Assembly (NCBI GenBank): GCA_029227815.1
Contig: CP118523.1
Span: 62,001-126,000 of the forward strand
Reading direction: 5' to 3'
DNA from: Clostridiaceae bacterium M8S5
GTDB taxonomy: Bacteria; Bacillota; Clostridia; Tissierellales; MCWD3
Length of the DNA: 64,000 nt
Shown here: one piece after another, positions 28,089-36,080 of the stretch
Numbering within the stretch: position 1 is the first letter of the stretch
Layout: the number at the start of each line of letters is the position of its first letter
Made by a program: the position numbers and the translations under genes
Notes under the pieces: generated by a model
Seen by the model: the letters and a program-made list of their open reading frames with translations, nothing else
Told to the model about the DNA's origin: nothing
The model's database searches: none

Positions 28089-28159
28089 AAAACAATACTC
28101 TGAATAGAAATTCTAATAATAGAAAAAATATACCTATAAAATATTTTAGGAGGTATATT

Positions 28160-28360
28160 ATGGCGAGTAATTCTCAACTAGAAAGAGTAGCACAAAGGTG
28201 TAGTAAATTTAATGCTGTTAGAAGCACAGGACTTTCTTCAAGTACAGGAGAAGAAACATCTAGAGTAACATGTAATAACTGTGAACATTTTGTAGATCAT
28301 AAGTGTAATTTAGATTTAGTAGATGAGATATTAGTAAATATGGATGAAGGTACAGATTAA
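28160..28360 (+). CDS. small cysteine-containing protein of unknown function
   Basis: A 66-residue protein with an excellent ribosome site (AGGAGG) and a strong terminator after it, so it is very likely expressed. The C-terminal half holds TCNNCEHFVDHKCNLDL, a CxxC plus a further Cys and His that could bind a metal. I do not recognise a named family. Confidence 0.72.
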   Translation: MASNSQLERVAQRCSKFNAVRSTGLSSSTGEETSRVTCNNCEHFVDHKCNLDLVDEILVNMDEGTD

Positions 28361-28383
28361 ATCAATTAACAAATTATAAGCTT

Positions 28384-28420
28384 AAAAGGGGCAAACTCAG
28401 ACTATGAGAGCCCCTTTTGT
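28384..28420. terminator. bidirectional intrinsic terminator
   Basis: Stem AAAAGGGGC (28384-28392) with GCCCCTTTT (28410-28418) and an inner CTCA/TGAG extension. T-runs occur on both strands, so it can end both the small Cys protein gene and the opposing small gene at 28432-28593. Confidence 0.85.
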
Positions 28421-28431
28421 AGCACATAAGG

Positions 28432-28593
28432 TTATTTTTTCTTATGTTCGCCTTTATCCGATAAAAATTTAGTGCTAGTCGGATTTGGTTTATCCTTAAT
28501 AATGTTGATGAAAGCTTCCTCAGTGCCACTAACAGTACTTAGCATACCATCTGGCATAATATTAGCTTTAGCAATATTATTTAGAACACTCAT
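28432..28593 (-). CDS. possible small protein (53 aa)
   Basis: An open frame of 53 residues starting MSVLNNIAKANIMPDG, hydrophilic and Lys-rich at the end. ATG 28593 has GGGAGTG about seven bases upstream on the reverse strand, and the bidirectional terminator lies directly downstream, both suggesting a real gene. No family recognised. An upstream ATG at 28617 would add eight residues but overlaps that ribosome site. Confidence 0.45.
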   Translation of the reverse strand: MSVLNNIAKANIMPDGMLSTVSGTEEAFINIIKDKPNPTSTKFLSDKGEHKKK

Positions 28594-28768
28594 ATACTCA
28601 CTCCCAAACAAAGGCATATAATTATTTTCTGATAAAATAGAAAAACTATTAATTTAAAATATTCCATAACTGGGTTAGTTCATATCACCTTTACACTAGA
28701 TACACAAAAGTGTATAATAAATTCTAGTCATAGTTAAGAATATAAATTCTCTAATAGGAGTGATTAAA

Positions 28769-29776
28769 TTGCTAACACTTGCAATAGAAACATCATGCGA
28801 TGAGACATCAGTAGCAGTTTTAGAAGATGGCAGGAAAATATTGTCAAATATTATAGCATCTCAAATAGATCTACATAAAAAATTTGGTGGAGTAGTGCCA
28901 GAAGTTGCATCAAGAAAACACATAGAGCAAATAGATACAGTTTTGCAACAAGCACTAGATGAAGCAAATGTTAAATTTAAAGATATAGATATTGTTGCTA
29001 CTACATATGGACCAGGTTTAGTTGGGGCACTGTTGGTTGGGCTTTCTAGCGCAAAGGCACTAGCTTATTCATTAGAAAAACCACTAGTAGGTGTTAATCA
29101 CATAGAAGGACATATATGTGCAAACTATATAGAAAATACACACTTAGAGCCACCATTTCTTTGTTTAGTTGTTTCTGGAGGACATACACACTTAGTACAT
29201 GTAAAAGATTATACAAAGTACGAATTACTAGGGAGAACTAGAGATGATGCTGCAGGGGAAGCCTTTGATAAAATAGCAAGAGCTATGGGGTTGGGATATC
29301 CAGGAGGACCAATCATAGATAGATTGTCAGAGAAAGGTAGCAGTGATGCTATAGATTTTCCTAGAGCATATTTAGAACCAGATAGCTTAGATTTCAGTTT
29401 CAGTGGTCTAAAATCTGCAGTACTTAATTACTTAAATAGCAATAAACAGAAAAATAAAGAAATAAAAGTAGAAGATGTAGCAGCAAGTTTTCAAAAAGCC
29501 GTAGTTGATGTACTTGTGGATAAGACAATAAAAGCATCAAAGCTTAAGAACTTATCAACAATTGCGCTAGCGGGAGGTGTTGCATCTAATAGTGGATTAA
29601 GAAAACAAATGCAGGATAGATGTTTAAGTGAAGGACTAAAGCTAGTATGCCCAAGTAAGATATTGTGTACAGACAATGCAGCAATGATAGGATGTGCGGG
29701 ATATTATAACTACTTAAATGGAAAGATATCAGATATAAGTCTTAACGGAGTTGCAAATTTAAAAATTGGTCAGTAA
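28769..29776 (+). CDS. tsaD: tRNA N6-adenosine threonylcarbamoyltransferase
   Basis: Catalytic subunit that transfers the threonylcarbamoyl group from threonylcarbamoyl-AMP to A37 of tRNA. The 335-residue Kae1/Gcp protein starts [17 protein letters not shown] and carries the metal-binding [10 protein letters not shown] (His-x3-His), the [14 protein letters not shown] loop and [14 protein letters not shown] chose TTG 28769 because AGGAG lies eight bases upstream; the GTG at 28760 overlaps that site. Completes the t6A set with tsaB and tsaE. Confidence 0.95.
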   Translation: MLTLAIETSCDETSVAVLEDGRKILSNIIASQIDLHKKFGGVVPEVASRKHIEQIDTVLQQALDEANVKFKDIDIVATTYGPGLVGALLVGLSSAKALAYSLEKPLVGVNHIEGHICANYIENTHLEPPFLCLVVSGGHTHLVHVKDYTKYELLGRTRDDAAGEAFDKIARAMGLGYPGGPIIDRLSEKGSSDAIDFPRAYLEPDSLDFSFSGLKSAVLNYLNSNKQKNKEIKVEDVAASFQKAVVDVLVDKTIKASKLKNLSTIALAGGVASNSGLRKQMQDRCLSEGLKLVCPSKILCTDNAAMIGCAGYYNYLNGKISDISLNGVANLKIGQ

Positions 29777-29795
29777 TTTAATTGTATTAACAAAG

Positions 29796-29934
29796 TTATG
29801 CACAAAGTTATCCACAAAACAGATGGTAACTGTGCATAACTTTATACATTGTAGCAGTAAAATATCAATAATGTTGATAAAATTATGTGATTTTGTTGAT
29901 AAAACTGTGGATAAATGGTGTATATTGTGGATAA
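29796..29934. promoter_or_regulatory. DnaA-box cluster
   Basis: Within 139 bases there are five perfect matches to the DnaA box TTATNCACA: 29796-29804 and 29808-29816 on the plus strand, 29831-29839, 29906-29914 and 29926-29934 on the minus strand. Two one-mismatch boxes (TGTTGATAA) lie at 29872-29880 and 29894-29902. The cluster fills the convergent gap between tsaD and the ABC-F gene, where no promoter is needed. Known analogues are the DnaA-titrating clusters of Bacillus subtilis and datA/DARS of Escherichia coli. It is not accompanied by dnaA, dnaN or an obvious AT-rich unwinding element, so oriC is unlikely. Confidence 0.75.
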
Positions 29935-29937
29935 AAA

Positions 29938-31848
29938 TTAACTGCTTAATTCTACCCATTTTTCATACTCTTGTTCAAGGTCAGATTTAATATTTAATAA
30001 ATCTTTATTTATTTGCGTGCTTTTAACAGGGTCATTATAAATATCTGGACTACATAGCAGATGTTCATATTCACTAATTTTGTTTTCTAGAAGAGCTATA
30101 TTTTCTTCGAGTTTACTCAGTTGTTGCTTTTTAGCACGCTCTTTTTTTTCGAGCTCTTTTTGTTTTTTCCTATCCAGTTTCATTTGAGTTTTAGTGATAC
30201 CAGTATTAATCGAATCATCATTGTTACTGCTAAGGAGTTTGCTTTTTTCAATATAGTAATCAAAGTTACCAAGGTATTCAGTTATTTTATCACTATTAAA
30301 ATATAGTATTTTATCTACAACTTTATTTAAAAAGTATCTATCATGAGATATTACTAATACAGTTCCTTCATATTTTTTTAATGCATCTTCAAGAACTTCT
30401 TTGGAGTCAACATCTAAGTGATTTGTAGGCTCATCCATAAGTAGAAAATTCGATTTAGATAGCATTAATTTTAATAAAGCTAATCTTGCTTTCTCACCAC
30501 CACTAAGAGAGCCAATCTCTTTAAATATATCATCTCCAGTGAAAAGGAACTGCGCTAAAATGCTTCTAATTTGAAAATGATCCATTAGAGGGTGTTCATC
30601 CCATATTTCATCTGCAATAGTCTTTTCAGTATTTAGATACTTCTGCTCTTGATCAAAATAACCAATATTAACATTAGCGCCTAAAGTATAATTTCCTGAA
30701 CTAAGACTTGTAATACCCATTATGATTTTAAAGAGAGTAGATTTACCTATACCGTTAGGACCAATGATACCTACTTTTTCGCCTTTATATATATTAAAGT
30801 TTATACTGTCAAATAGCAGTTTACCATCATAACTTTTTTTCAAATCTTCTATGCGTAACACATCATTACCACTTTTCACACTTGGTGTAAACTTAAAAGA
30901 AGCTTTTTTTCTTTCGCTAGGATTTTTTAGCTCTTGCATTTTTTTAAGCATTTTTTCTCTGCTTTGTGCTTGTCTTATTGCTCTTTTTCCACCCAAAGAA
31001 AGATTTTTTATTATTTCTTTTTGTCTATTCATTTCATTCTTTTGTTGTTCGAATTTTTTCTTTTCCAATTCAATTTCTTTTTTCCTTTTATCCATATAAG
31101 TGCTGTAGTTTCCGTTGTAGGATTTTAGCTCGGTATTTTCTAATTGAAGTATTCGAGAAACTACATTATCTAAAAAATACCTGTCATGAGAAATAATAAT
31201 AACAGATCCCTTATAGTCTTTAAGATATTTTTCAAGCCAATCAATCGAATCCAAATCCAGATGATTAGTTGGTTCATCAAGCAAAAGAATATCAGGTTTT
31301 TGGAGCAATAATTTTGCGAGATATACTCTAGTTTTTTGTCCTCCACTAAGCTGGTTTATTGGTTTATAAAAATCACTACTATTAAAACCTAAACCAACCA
31401 AAACACCTTTAATTTGACTGTCGTATCCATATCCATTACTTTTCTCAAATTCATCAGTGAGCTTAGAGTATTTGTCAAGAAGCTTTTCAAATTCTTTAGA
31501 ATCGTGATCCTGACTTTTTTCACTTATTTCATTTTCTAGGGATCTAAGTGTTTTCTCAAGTTCAATGACAGGTTTAAATATTTCAAGTAACTCATCATAA
31601 ATATTCTTAGAACTATCTACGCTAGTGTGTTGCTTCATATAACCTATTTTTGATGTTTTAGATGTATATATTTGACCATCATCACTTGAAATTTTACCAG
31701 TCAATATATTAAACAATGTAGATTTACCAGCACCATTAATACCAATAAGGCCAATTTTCTCACCAGCATTAATAGAAAAAGTGACGTTATCTAAAATTTT
31801 GTCAGTTACATAAGTTTTGCTTATATTAGTACATGATAATACAATCAT
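29938..31848 (-). CDS. ABC-F family ATPase (ribosome-associated)
   Basis: A 636-residue soluble protein with two ABC domains and no membrane part. First domain: Walker A GINGAGKST, signature QLSGGQKTRVYLAKLL, Walker B ILLLDEPTNHLDLDS. Then the P-site tRNA-interaction linker rich in Lys/Glu (about residues 235-300). Second domain: GPNGIGKST, SLSGGEKARLALLKLM, LLMDEPTNHLDVDS. A C-terminal coiled coil of about 80 residues resembles YdiF/Uup. Probably a translation factor acting at the ribosomal E site; antibiotic protection cannot be excluded. ATG with AGGAGG upstream. Confidence 0.92.
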   Translation of the reverse strand: MIVLSCTNISKTYVTDKILDNVTFSINAGEKIGLIGINGAGKSTLFNILTGKISSDDGQIYTSKTSKIGYMKQHTSVDSSKNIYDELLEIFKPVIELEKTLRSLENEISEKSQDHDSKEFEKLLDKYSKLTDEFEKSNGYGYDSQIKGVLVGLGFNSSDFYKPINQLSGGQKTRVYLAKLLLQKPDILLLDEPTNHLDLDSIDWLEKYLKDYKGSVIIISHDRYFLDNVVSRILQLENTELKSYNGNYSTYMDKRKKEIELEKKKFEQQKNEMNRQKEIIKNLSLGGKRAIRQAQSREKMLKKMQELKNPSERKKASFKFTPSVKSGNDVLRIEDLKKSYDGKLLFDSINFNIYKGEKVGIIGPNGIGKSTLFKIIMGITSLSSGNYTLGANVNIGYFDQEQKYLNTEKTIADEIWDEHPLMDHFQIRSILAQFLFTGDDIFKEIGSLSGGEKARLALLKLMLSKSNFLLMDEPTNHLDVDSKEVLEDALKKYEGTVLVISHDRYFLNKVVDKILYFNSDKITEYLGNFDYYIEKSKLLSSNNDDSINTGITKTQMKLDRKKQKELEKKERAKKQQLSKLEENIALLENKISEYEHLLCSPDIYNDPVKSTQINKDLLNIKSDLEQEYEKWVELSS

Positions 31849-32305
31849 GATGTCCTCCTAAAACTAAAGCTTAAAATTCAGTGTTTCAACTTATATAATA
31901 CATTAATATTAGTGTATTATGCAAATATAGAGCTTAAATTAAACAATTTTTAGTAAGATTATAGAAAAAACAATATATTAGTTGCCTTGAATTTAATTTT
32001 TTACTAAAATGTGGAGAGAACGCAATTTGCTTCTACTCTGAAAATAATATTTCATATTAAATTTTAATTTTTTTTAATATTCATATAGAAAACGTATAAG
32101 AATTGTATTATAATATGATGTAACTTAGATTATTTGATATTTGTAGATAGAAAGCAATGGACTGGTAACAGTAGTTTACATTGATATAATTTTGACAAGT
32201 GAATGATTATTATTTATTCATGCTGATTACATTGATATTATCACGAAACTACAATAAAATAGATAATATGCTTTGTCTAGTCATGAAGAAATATCATCAA
32301 AAAGA
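31849..32305. other. AT-rich intergenic stretch without a gene
   Basis: No open frame, RNA gene or clear repeat seen. A TTGACA-like hexamer occurs near 32193 but without a good -10 element. This is the divergent gap between the ABC-F gene and rex. Confidence 0.5.
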
Positions 32306-32341
32306 TTGACTAAAACGTAAAGATTGTTTTATAATTAACAC
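32306..32341 (+). promoter_or_regulatory. rex promoter with overlapping Rex-like operator
   Basis: -35 TTGACT (32306-32311), 18 bases, -10 TATAAT (32330-32335). The -10 lies inside TTGTTTTATAATTAACAC (32324-32341), which matches the Rex consensus TTGTTAA-N4-TTAACAA with three mismatches. A Rex dimer here would block the promoter, so autoregulation by the NADH/NAD ratio is likely. Confidence 0.65.
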
Positions 32342-32442
32342 AAAAGTGTAAATAATTTAGTAATTTCATGATGATGTTAGTATTTTATTTCCTATTTTAT
32401 ATAAACTATAAAATAAGTGATAAAAGTAGAGAGGGATATTTT

Positions 32443-33087
32443 ATGGCTAAAAACAATAAAGTTTCTATGGCGGTTGTTAGGAGATTACCTAAATATTACA
32501 GGTATTTATCAGACTTGAAAGAAAAGGATATTATGAGAATATCTTCTGGAGAGTTGAGTAAACTAACAGGATTTACCGCTTCACAAATTAGGCAAGATTT
32601 GAACAATTTTGGAGGTTTTGGACAACAAGGCTATGGATACAACGTAGAAGATCTCCATAGTCAACTTGGTAAAATATTAGGTCTAGATAGGACTTACGAA
32701 ACTATTTTGATAGGGGCAGGTAACTTAGGTCAAGCAATAGCAAATTACAAAGGGTTTTTATCAGCAGGTTTTAGAGTAACTGCTTTATTTGACAAAAACC
32801 CAAAAATGATAGGTCTAAACATTAGAGGGATAAAGATTCATGATATAGATGAACTTGAAAGCTATATCGAAGCTAACAACATTGAAATAGGTATAATATG
32901 TACTCCTAAAGAAGGAAGTCAGGAGATAGCAGATATACTGGCAAATAATGGTGTAAAAGGTATTTGGAATTTTGCACCGACTGATTTAAAAGTGCCAGAA
33001 GGTGTAGTTATAGAGAATGTTCATTTAAACGAAAGTTTGTTTACACTATCATTTTTGATGAAGAACAGTGACCAAGGAGCTCTTTAA
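32443..33087 (+). CDS. rex: redox-sensing transcriptional repressor Rex
   Basis: Senses the NADH/NAD+ ratio and represses fermentation genes when NAD+ is high. The 214-residue protein has an N-terminal winged helix (VVRRLPKYYRYLSDLKEKDIMRISSGELSKLTGFTASQIRQDLNNFG) and a Rossmann domain with GAGNLGQAIANY. ATG 32443 with AGAGAGGG upstream is preferred over an ATG at 32368 that would add 25 hydrophobic residues not found in Rex. Two hairpins follow the gene. Confidence 0.95.
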   Translation: MAKNNKVSMAVVRRLPKYYRYLSDLKEKDIMRISSGELSKLTGFTASQIRQDLNNFGGFGQQGYGYNVEDLHSQLGKILGLDRTYETILIGAGNLGQAIANYKGFLSAGFRVTALFDKNPKMIGLNIRGIKIHDIDELESYIEANNIEIGIICTPKEGSQEIADILANNGVKGIWNFAPTDLKVPEGVVIENVHLNESLFTLSFLMKNSDQGAL

Positions 33088-33157
33088 AGCTCCTTTAGGT
33101 TGTTTCAAAACTAGTGGATTTTGACTAAAGAAATTCAGTTTGAGACAACCTTTTTAT
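33074..33157 (+). terminator. tandem hairpins between rex and the P-loop/Gls24 gene
   Basis: Hairpin 1: AAGGAGCT (33074-33081) with AGCTCCTT (33088-33095), overlapping the rex stop. Hairpin 2: 33097-33111 with 33138-33151, about 14 bp with one bulge and one G-T pair, followed by TTTTTATTT. The second is a good intrinsic terminator, leaving the next gene only 15 bases of untranslated leader beyond it, so that gene is probably expressed by read-through. Confidence 0.7.
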
Positions 33158-33171
33158 TTAAGGAGGATACA

Positions 33172-33993
33172 ATGAAGGTATTTGCATTAGTTGGTAAGAG
33201 TGGCACAGGAAAAAGCTATAAAGCTATGCTGGTGGCAAAAAAACATAACATACAATATATTATAGATGATGGATTATTAATTAAAGGAAATAAAATAATT
33301 ACAGGTGTATCCGCAAAGAGTGAGAGCACAAAGATAAGTGCAACAAAAAGAGCTGTTTTTTTAGATGAAGACCATAAAGTAAGTGTACTAGATGCGCTGA
33401 GAATACAGCATCCAAAGAAACTACTAATATTAGGAACATCAATAAAAATGGTAAATAAAATAGCAGCTGCATTACACTTAGATAAGATAGATGAATTTAT
33501 AGATATAAACGAAATATCTACAAAAGAAGAATTACAAGCAGCCCATAATTGTAGATTTAAGGAAGGAAAACATGTTATACCAGTGCCAACATTTGAGATA
33601 AAAAAAGACTTCTCAGGTTACTTTATAGATAAGTTAAAGATATTTAAGAAAAAAGGTAAAATAAATGAGCAATATATTGAAAAATCAGTAGTTAGGCCAA
33701 CATATAGCTATTTGGGAAGATACACAATATCACAAAATGTTCTCAAGAATCTTATAAGAATTGCGTGCACCAAGATAGATGAAGTTGACAAATATGGTAA
33801 TATTAGAGTACTTAGTAAAGCAGGGAGTATAGCAATAAAGCTAGATGTCATATTGTATTATGGAATGAATATATCCAAGATTATAGAAACTTTACAAAAG
33901 CAAATTATTAAAGAAATAGAACAAATGACATCATTAAATATATTGTCAGTAGATGTAAACATAAAAAAATTAAATATAAACAAAATAAAATAA
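33172..33993 (+). CDS. P-loop ATPase fused to an Asp23/Gls24-like domain
   Basis: A 273-residue protein. The N-terminal half is a P-loop domain with Walker A VGKSGTGKSYKA at residues 6-17 and VFLDEDHKVSV as a possible Walker B. From about residue 165 (YIEKSVVRPTYSYLGRYTISQNVLKNLIRIA) the sequence resembles the Asp23/Gls24 (DUF322) envelope-stress domain, including GNIRVLSKAGSIAIKLDVILYYG and a final strand. ATG 33172 follows AAGGAGG. Function unknown. An ATPase linked to an Asp23 domain suggests a cell-envelope or stress role. The open frame extends upstream to 33121, but that part overlaps the terminator hairpin. Confidence 0.8.
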   Translation: MKVFALVGKSGTGKSYKAMLVAKKHNIQYIIDDGLLIKGNKIITGVSAKSESTKISATKRAVFLDEDHKVSVLDALRIQHPKKLLILGTSIKMVNKIAAALHLDKIDEFIDINEISTKEELQAAHNCRFKEGKHVIPVPTFEIKKDFSGYFIDKLKIFKKKGKINEQYIEKSVVRPTYSYLGRYTISQNVLKNLIRIACTKIDEVDKYGNIRVLSKAGSIAIKLDVILYYGMNISKIIETLQKQIIKEIEQMTSLNILSVDVNIKKLNINKIK

Positions 33994-34231
33994 TTCAGTA
34001 TTTTGCAAGAAATAAATAAATTCGATTCAGAAATGAAAGAAATATTTCATATGACTAATATTTAACATACTAATAAATATGTTTTTTTAACACTTAATAT
34101 CTGTTGAAATAGCATATTTTTTGTTTTTTTAAAATGAATGAATTAGATATATAAATAATGATAACGACTTAAACATAATAACACCCTGCAAAAAAATTTT
34201 AGCATAAAAATAATGTTAAAAATGATTAATA

Positions 34232-34268
34232 AAAAAACGTTTACAAAGAAATTAGCCTGTGTTATTAT
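34232..34268 (+). promoter_or_regulatory. gdhA promoter with cre-like site
   Basis: -35 TTTACA (34240-34245), 17 bases, -10 TATTAT (34263-34268). The reverse strand of 34232-34245 reads TGTAAACGTTTTTT, close to the CcpA cre consensus TGWAARCGYTWNCW, and overlaps the -35 element. Catabolite repression of gdhA is possible. Confidence 0.4.
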
Positions 34269-34366
34269 TACAGTGTAAAGAAGGGGTAAAGTTTTTTATA
34301 GTAAGGAAAACATTTTCAAAACATAAGGAAGTTAAAAATTTAACAATTTATAGGGAGGTCATTACA

Positions 34367-35713
34367 ATGTCCAACACTTATATTCAAGAAGTATTTGAAA
34401 GAGTAAAGCAAAGAAATGCGCATGAACCGGAGTTTTTACAAGCTGTAGAAGAAGTTTTAAATTCATTAGGACCAGTTTTAGAAAAACACCCAGAATACGT
34501 AGAGGCAAATCTTTTAGACAGATTCTGTGAGCCTGAAAGACAAATAATGTTTAAAGTACCTTGGTATGATGATAATGGTAAACTTCATGTAAACAGAGGA
34601 TTTAGAGTACAATTTAATGGAGCTATTGGACCTTATAAAGGAGGACTAAGATTCCATCCATCAGTTTACATTGGTATAGTTAAATTTTTAGGATTTGAGC
34701 AAATATTAAAGAATGCATTAACAGGACTTCCAATAGGCGGAGGTAAAGGAGGATCTGACTTTGACCCTAGAGGTAGATCAGATGCAGAGATATTAAGATT
34801 CTGCCAAAGCTTTATGACAGAGCTTTATAGACACATAGGTCCAGATGTTGACGTTCCAGCAGGAGATATGGGAGTTGGAGCAAGAGAAATAGGATATCTA
34901 TACGGACAATACAGAAGAATCAGAGGAGCATTTGAAAACGGAGTATTAACAGGAAAAGGCTTATCTTACGGTGGAAGTTTAATAAGACCAGAAGCTACAG
35001 GATTTGGTTGTACTTATTTCTGTCAAGAAATGTTAAAGCATGAAGGAGAAACTTTTGAAGGCAAAACAGTTGCATTATCAGGTTTTGGTAATGTTGCATG
35101 GGGCGCTGCATTAAAGATAACAGAATTAGGTGGAAAAGTTGTAACGCTTTCTGGCCCAGACGGATACATATACGATCCAGAAGGAGTTTCAGGAGAGAAA
35201 ATAGAGTATATGCTTGAGCTAAGAGCATCAGGTAGAGATAAAATAGAAGATTATGCTAAGACGTTTGGTGTAGAATTCTTTGCAGGTAAGAAGCCTTGGG
35301 AAGTTAAAGTTGATATAGCTATGCCATGTGCTACACAAAACGAAATATTAATAGATGATGCTAAGACAATGGTAGCAAATGGAGTTAAATATCTATCAGA
35401 AGGTTCAAACATGCCAACAACAAACGATGCAATAGAGTATTTACAAGCAAATGGAGTAATCATCGGACCTGCTAAGGCAGCAAATGCAGGTGGAGTTGCT
35501 ACATCAGCGTTAGAAATGAGCCAAAACAGCATGAGATACTCATGGACAGCAGAAGAAGTAGATGCTAAATTACATCAAATAATGATTAACATCCATGATA
35601 ACGCTATGAAAGCAGCAGAAGATTATGGATTTGGATATAACCTAGTTGCAGGTGCTAACATCGCAGGTTTTGTTAAAGTTGCAGATGCTATGGTTAAGCA
35701 AGGTTCTTACTAG
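34367..35713 (+). CDS. gdhA: NADP-type glutamate dehydrogenase
   Basis: Catalyses 2-oxoglutarate + NH3 + NAD(P)H to glutamate and the reverse. The 448-residue protein is the hexameric small-subunit type. Substrate motif IGGGKGGSDFDPRGRSDAEILRFCQSFM with the catalytic Lys, PAGDMGVGAREIGYLYGQY, and the dinucleotide-binding ALSGFGNVAWGAALK. ATG 34367 follows GGGAGG at 34352-34357; an upstream ATG at 34259 would add 36 unrelated residues across the promoter. Monocistronic with its own terminator. Cofactor preference is inferred from overall similarity. Confidence 0.95.
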   Translation: MSNTYIQEVFERVKQRNAHEPEFLQAVEEVLNSLGPVLEKHPEYVEANLLDRFCEPERQIMFKVPWYDDNGKLHVNRGFRVQFNGAIGPYKGGLRFHPSVYIGIVKFLGFEQILKNALTGLPIGGGKGGSDFDPRGRSDAEILRFCQSFMTELYRHIGPDVDVPAGDMGVGAREIGYLYGQYRRIRGAFENGVLTGKGLSYGGSLIRPEATGFGCTYFCQEMLKHEGETFEGKTVALSGFGNVAWGAALKITELGGKVVTLSGPDGYIYDPEGVSGEKIEYMLELRASGRDKIEDYAKTFGVEFFAGKKPWEVKVDIAMPCATQNEILIDDAKTMVANGVKYLSEGSNMPTTNDAIEYLQANGVIIGPAKAANAGGVATSALEMSQNSMRYSWTAEEVDAKLHQIMINIHDNAMKAAEDYGFGYNLVAGANIAGFVKVADAMVKQGSY

Positions 35714-35743
35714 AAATTAATATCTGAATAAAATATAGATAAT

Positions 35744-35770
35744 AAAAACCGCCGTAAGGCGGTTTTTTAG
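35744..35770 (+). terminator. gdhA terminator
   Basis: Ten-bp stem AAAAACCGCC (35744-35753) with GGCGGTTTTT (35758-35767), loop GTAA, T-run. Confidence 0.93.
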
Positions 35771-35976
35771 ATTAATGACAAAGTCATTAAGATAACAGAC
35801 TTTAGTAAGAGTTCAATTTCAAGGCATATTAAAATTGAGTAGCAGAGCTTACTTAGGGGTAAGTGAGCAACGGAAATTTTAACTACAACGCAGAAATTGG
35901 GTTTTTGCCTATAGTCTGAAATCGCCGTAAGGTGTTTTTTTAGATTAATGACAAAGTAATTAGGATAGCAGGCTTA
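35750..35976. repeat. direct repeats flanking a structured element
   Basis: Two similar copies of about 54 bases, 35750-35803 and 35923-35976. Both begin with the GCCGTAAGG terminator core and continue through TTTTTTAGATTAATGACAAAGT and an ATTA-rich tail. They bracket the hairpin element at 35806-35910. The second copy of the terminator stem is degenerate. A third GACGGTTTTT half occurs near 35990. Confidence 0.7.
35806..35910. repeat. structured dispersed intergenic repeat, copy 2
   Basis: Hairpin-rich element related to that at 20115-20212. Outer stem CAATTTC (35814-35820) with GAAATTG (35893-35899), middle AAAATT with AAATTTT, inner CTTAC with GTAAG. As in copy 1 the inner hairpin follows an AGC and the element ends AACGC, a few bases, ATTGG. 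Stem sequences differ while pairing is kept. Confidence 0.6.
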
Positions 35977-36080
35977 AAACTTGCTATAAGACGGTTTTTA
36001 TGCTTTAATGAAACAATATATTTTTAACATCTAAATAATTGGGTATAATCATAACATAAAATAGATATAGAGGTGATAAC

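Noticed and set aside
29796..29934. Chromosomal origin oriC
   Set aside because: dnaA, dnaN, rpmH and gyr genes are absent and there is no clear unwinding element; a titration-type cluster is more plausible.
29766..29990. Open frames of 66-74 codons on both strands across the DnaA-box region
   Set aside because: They overlap known genes, lack ribosome sites and arise from the repeated TTATCCACA-like boxes.
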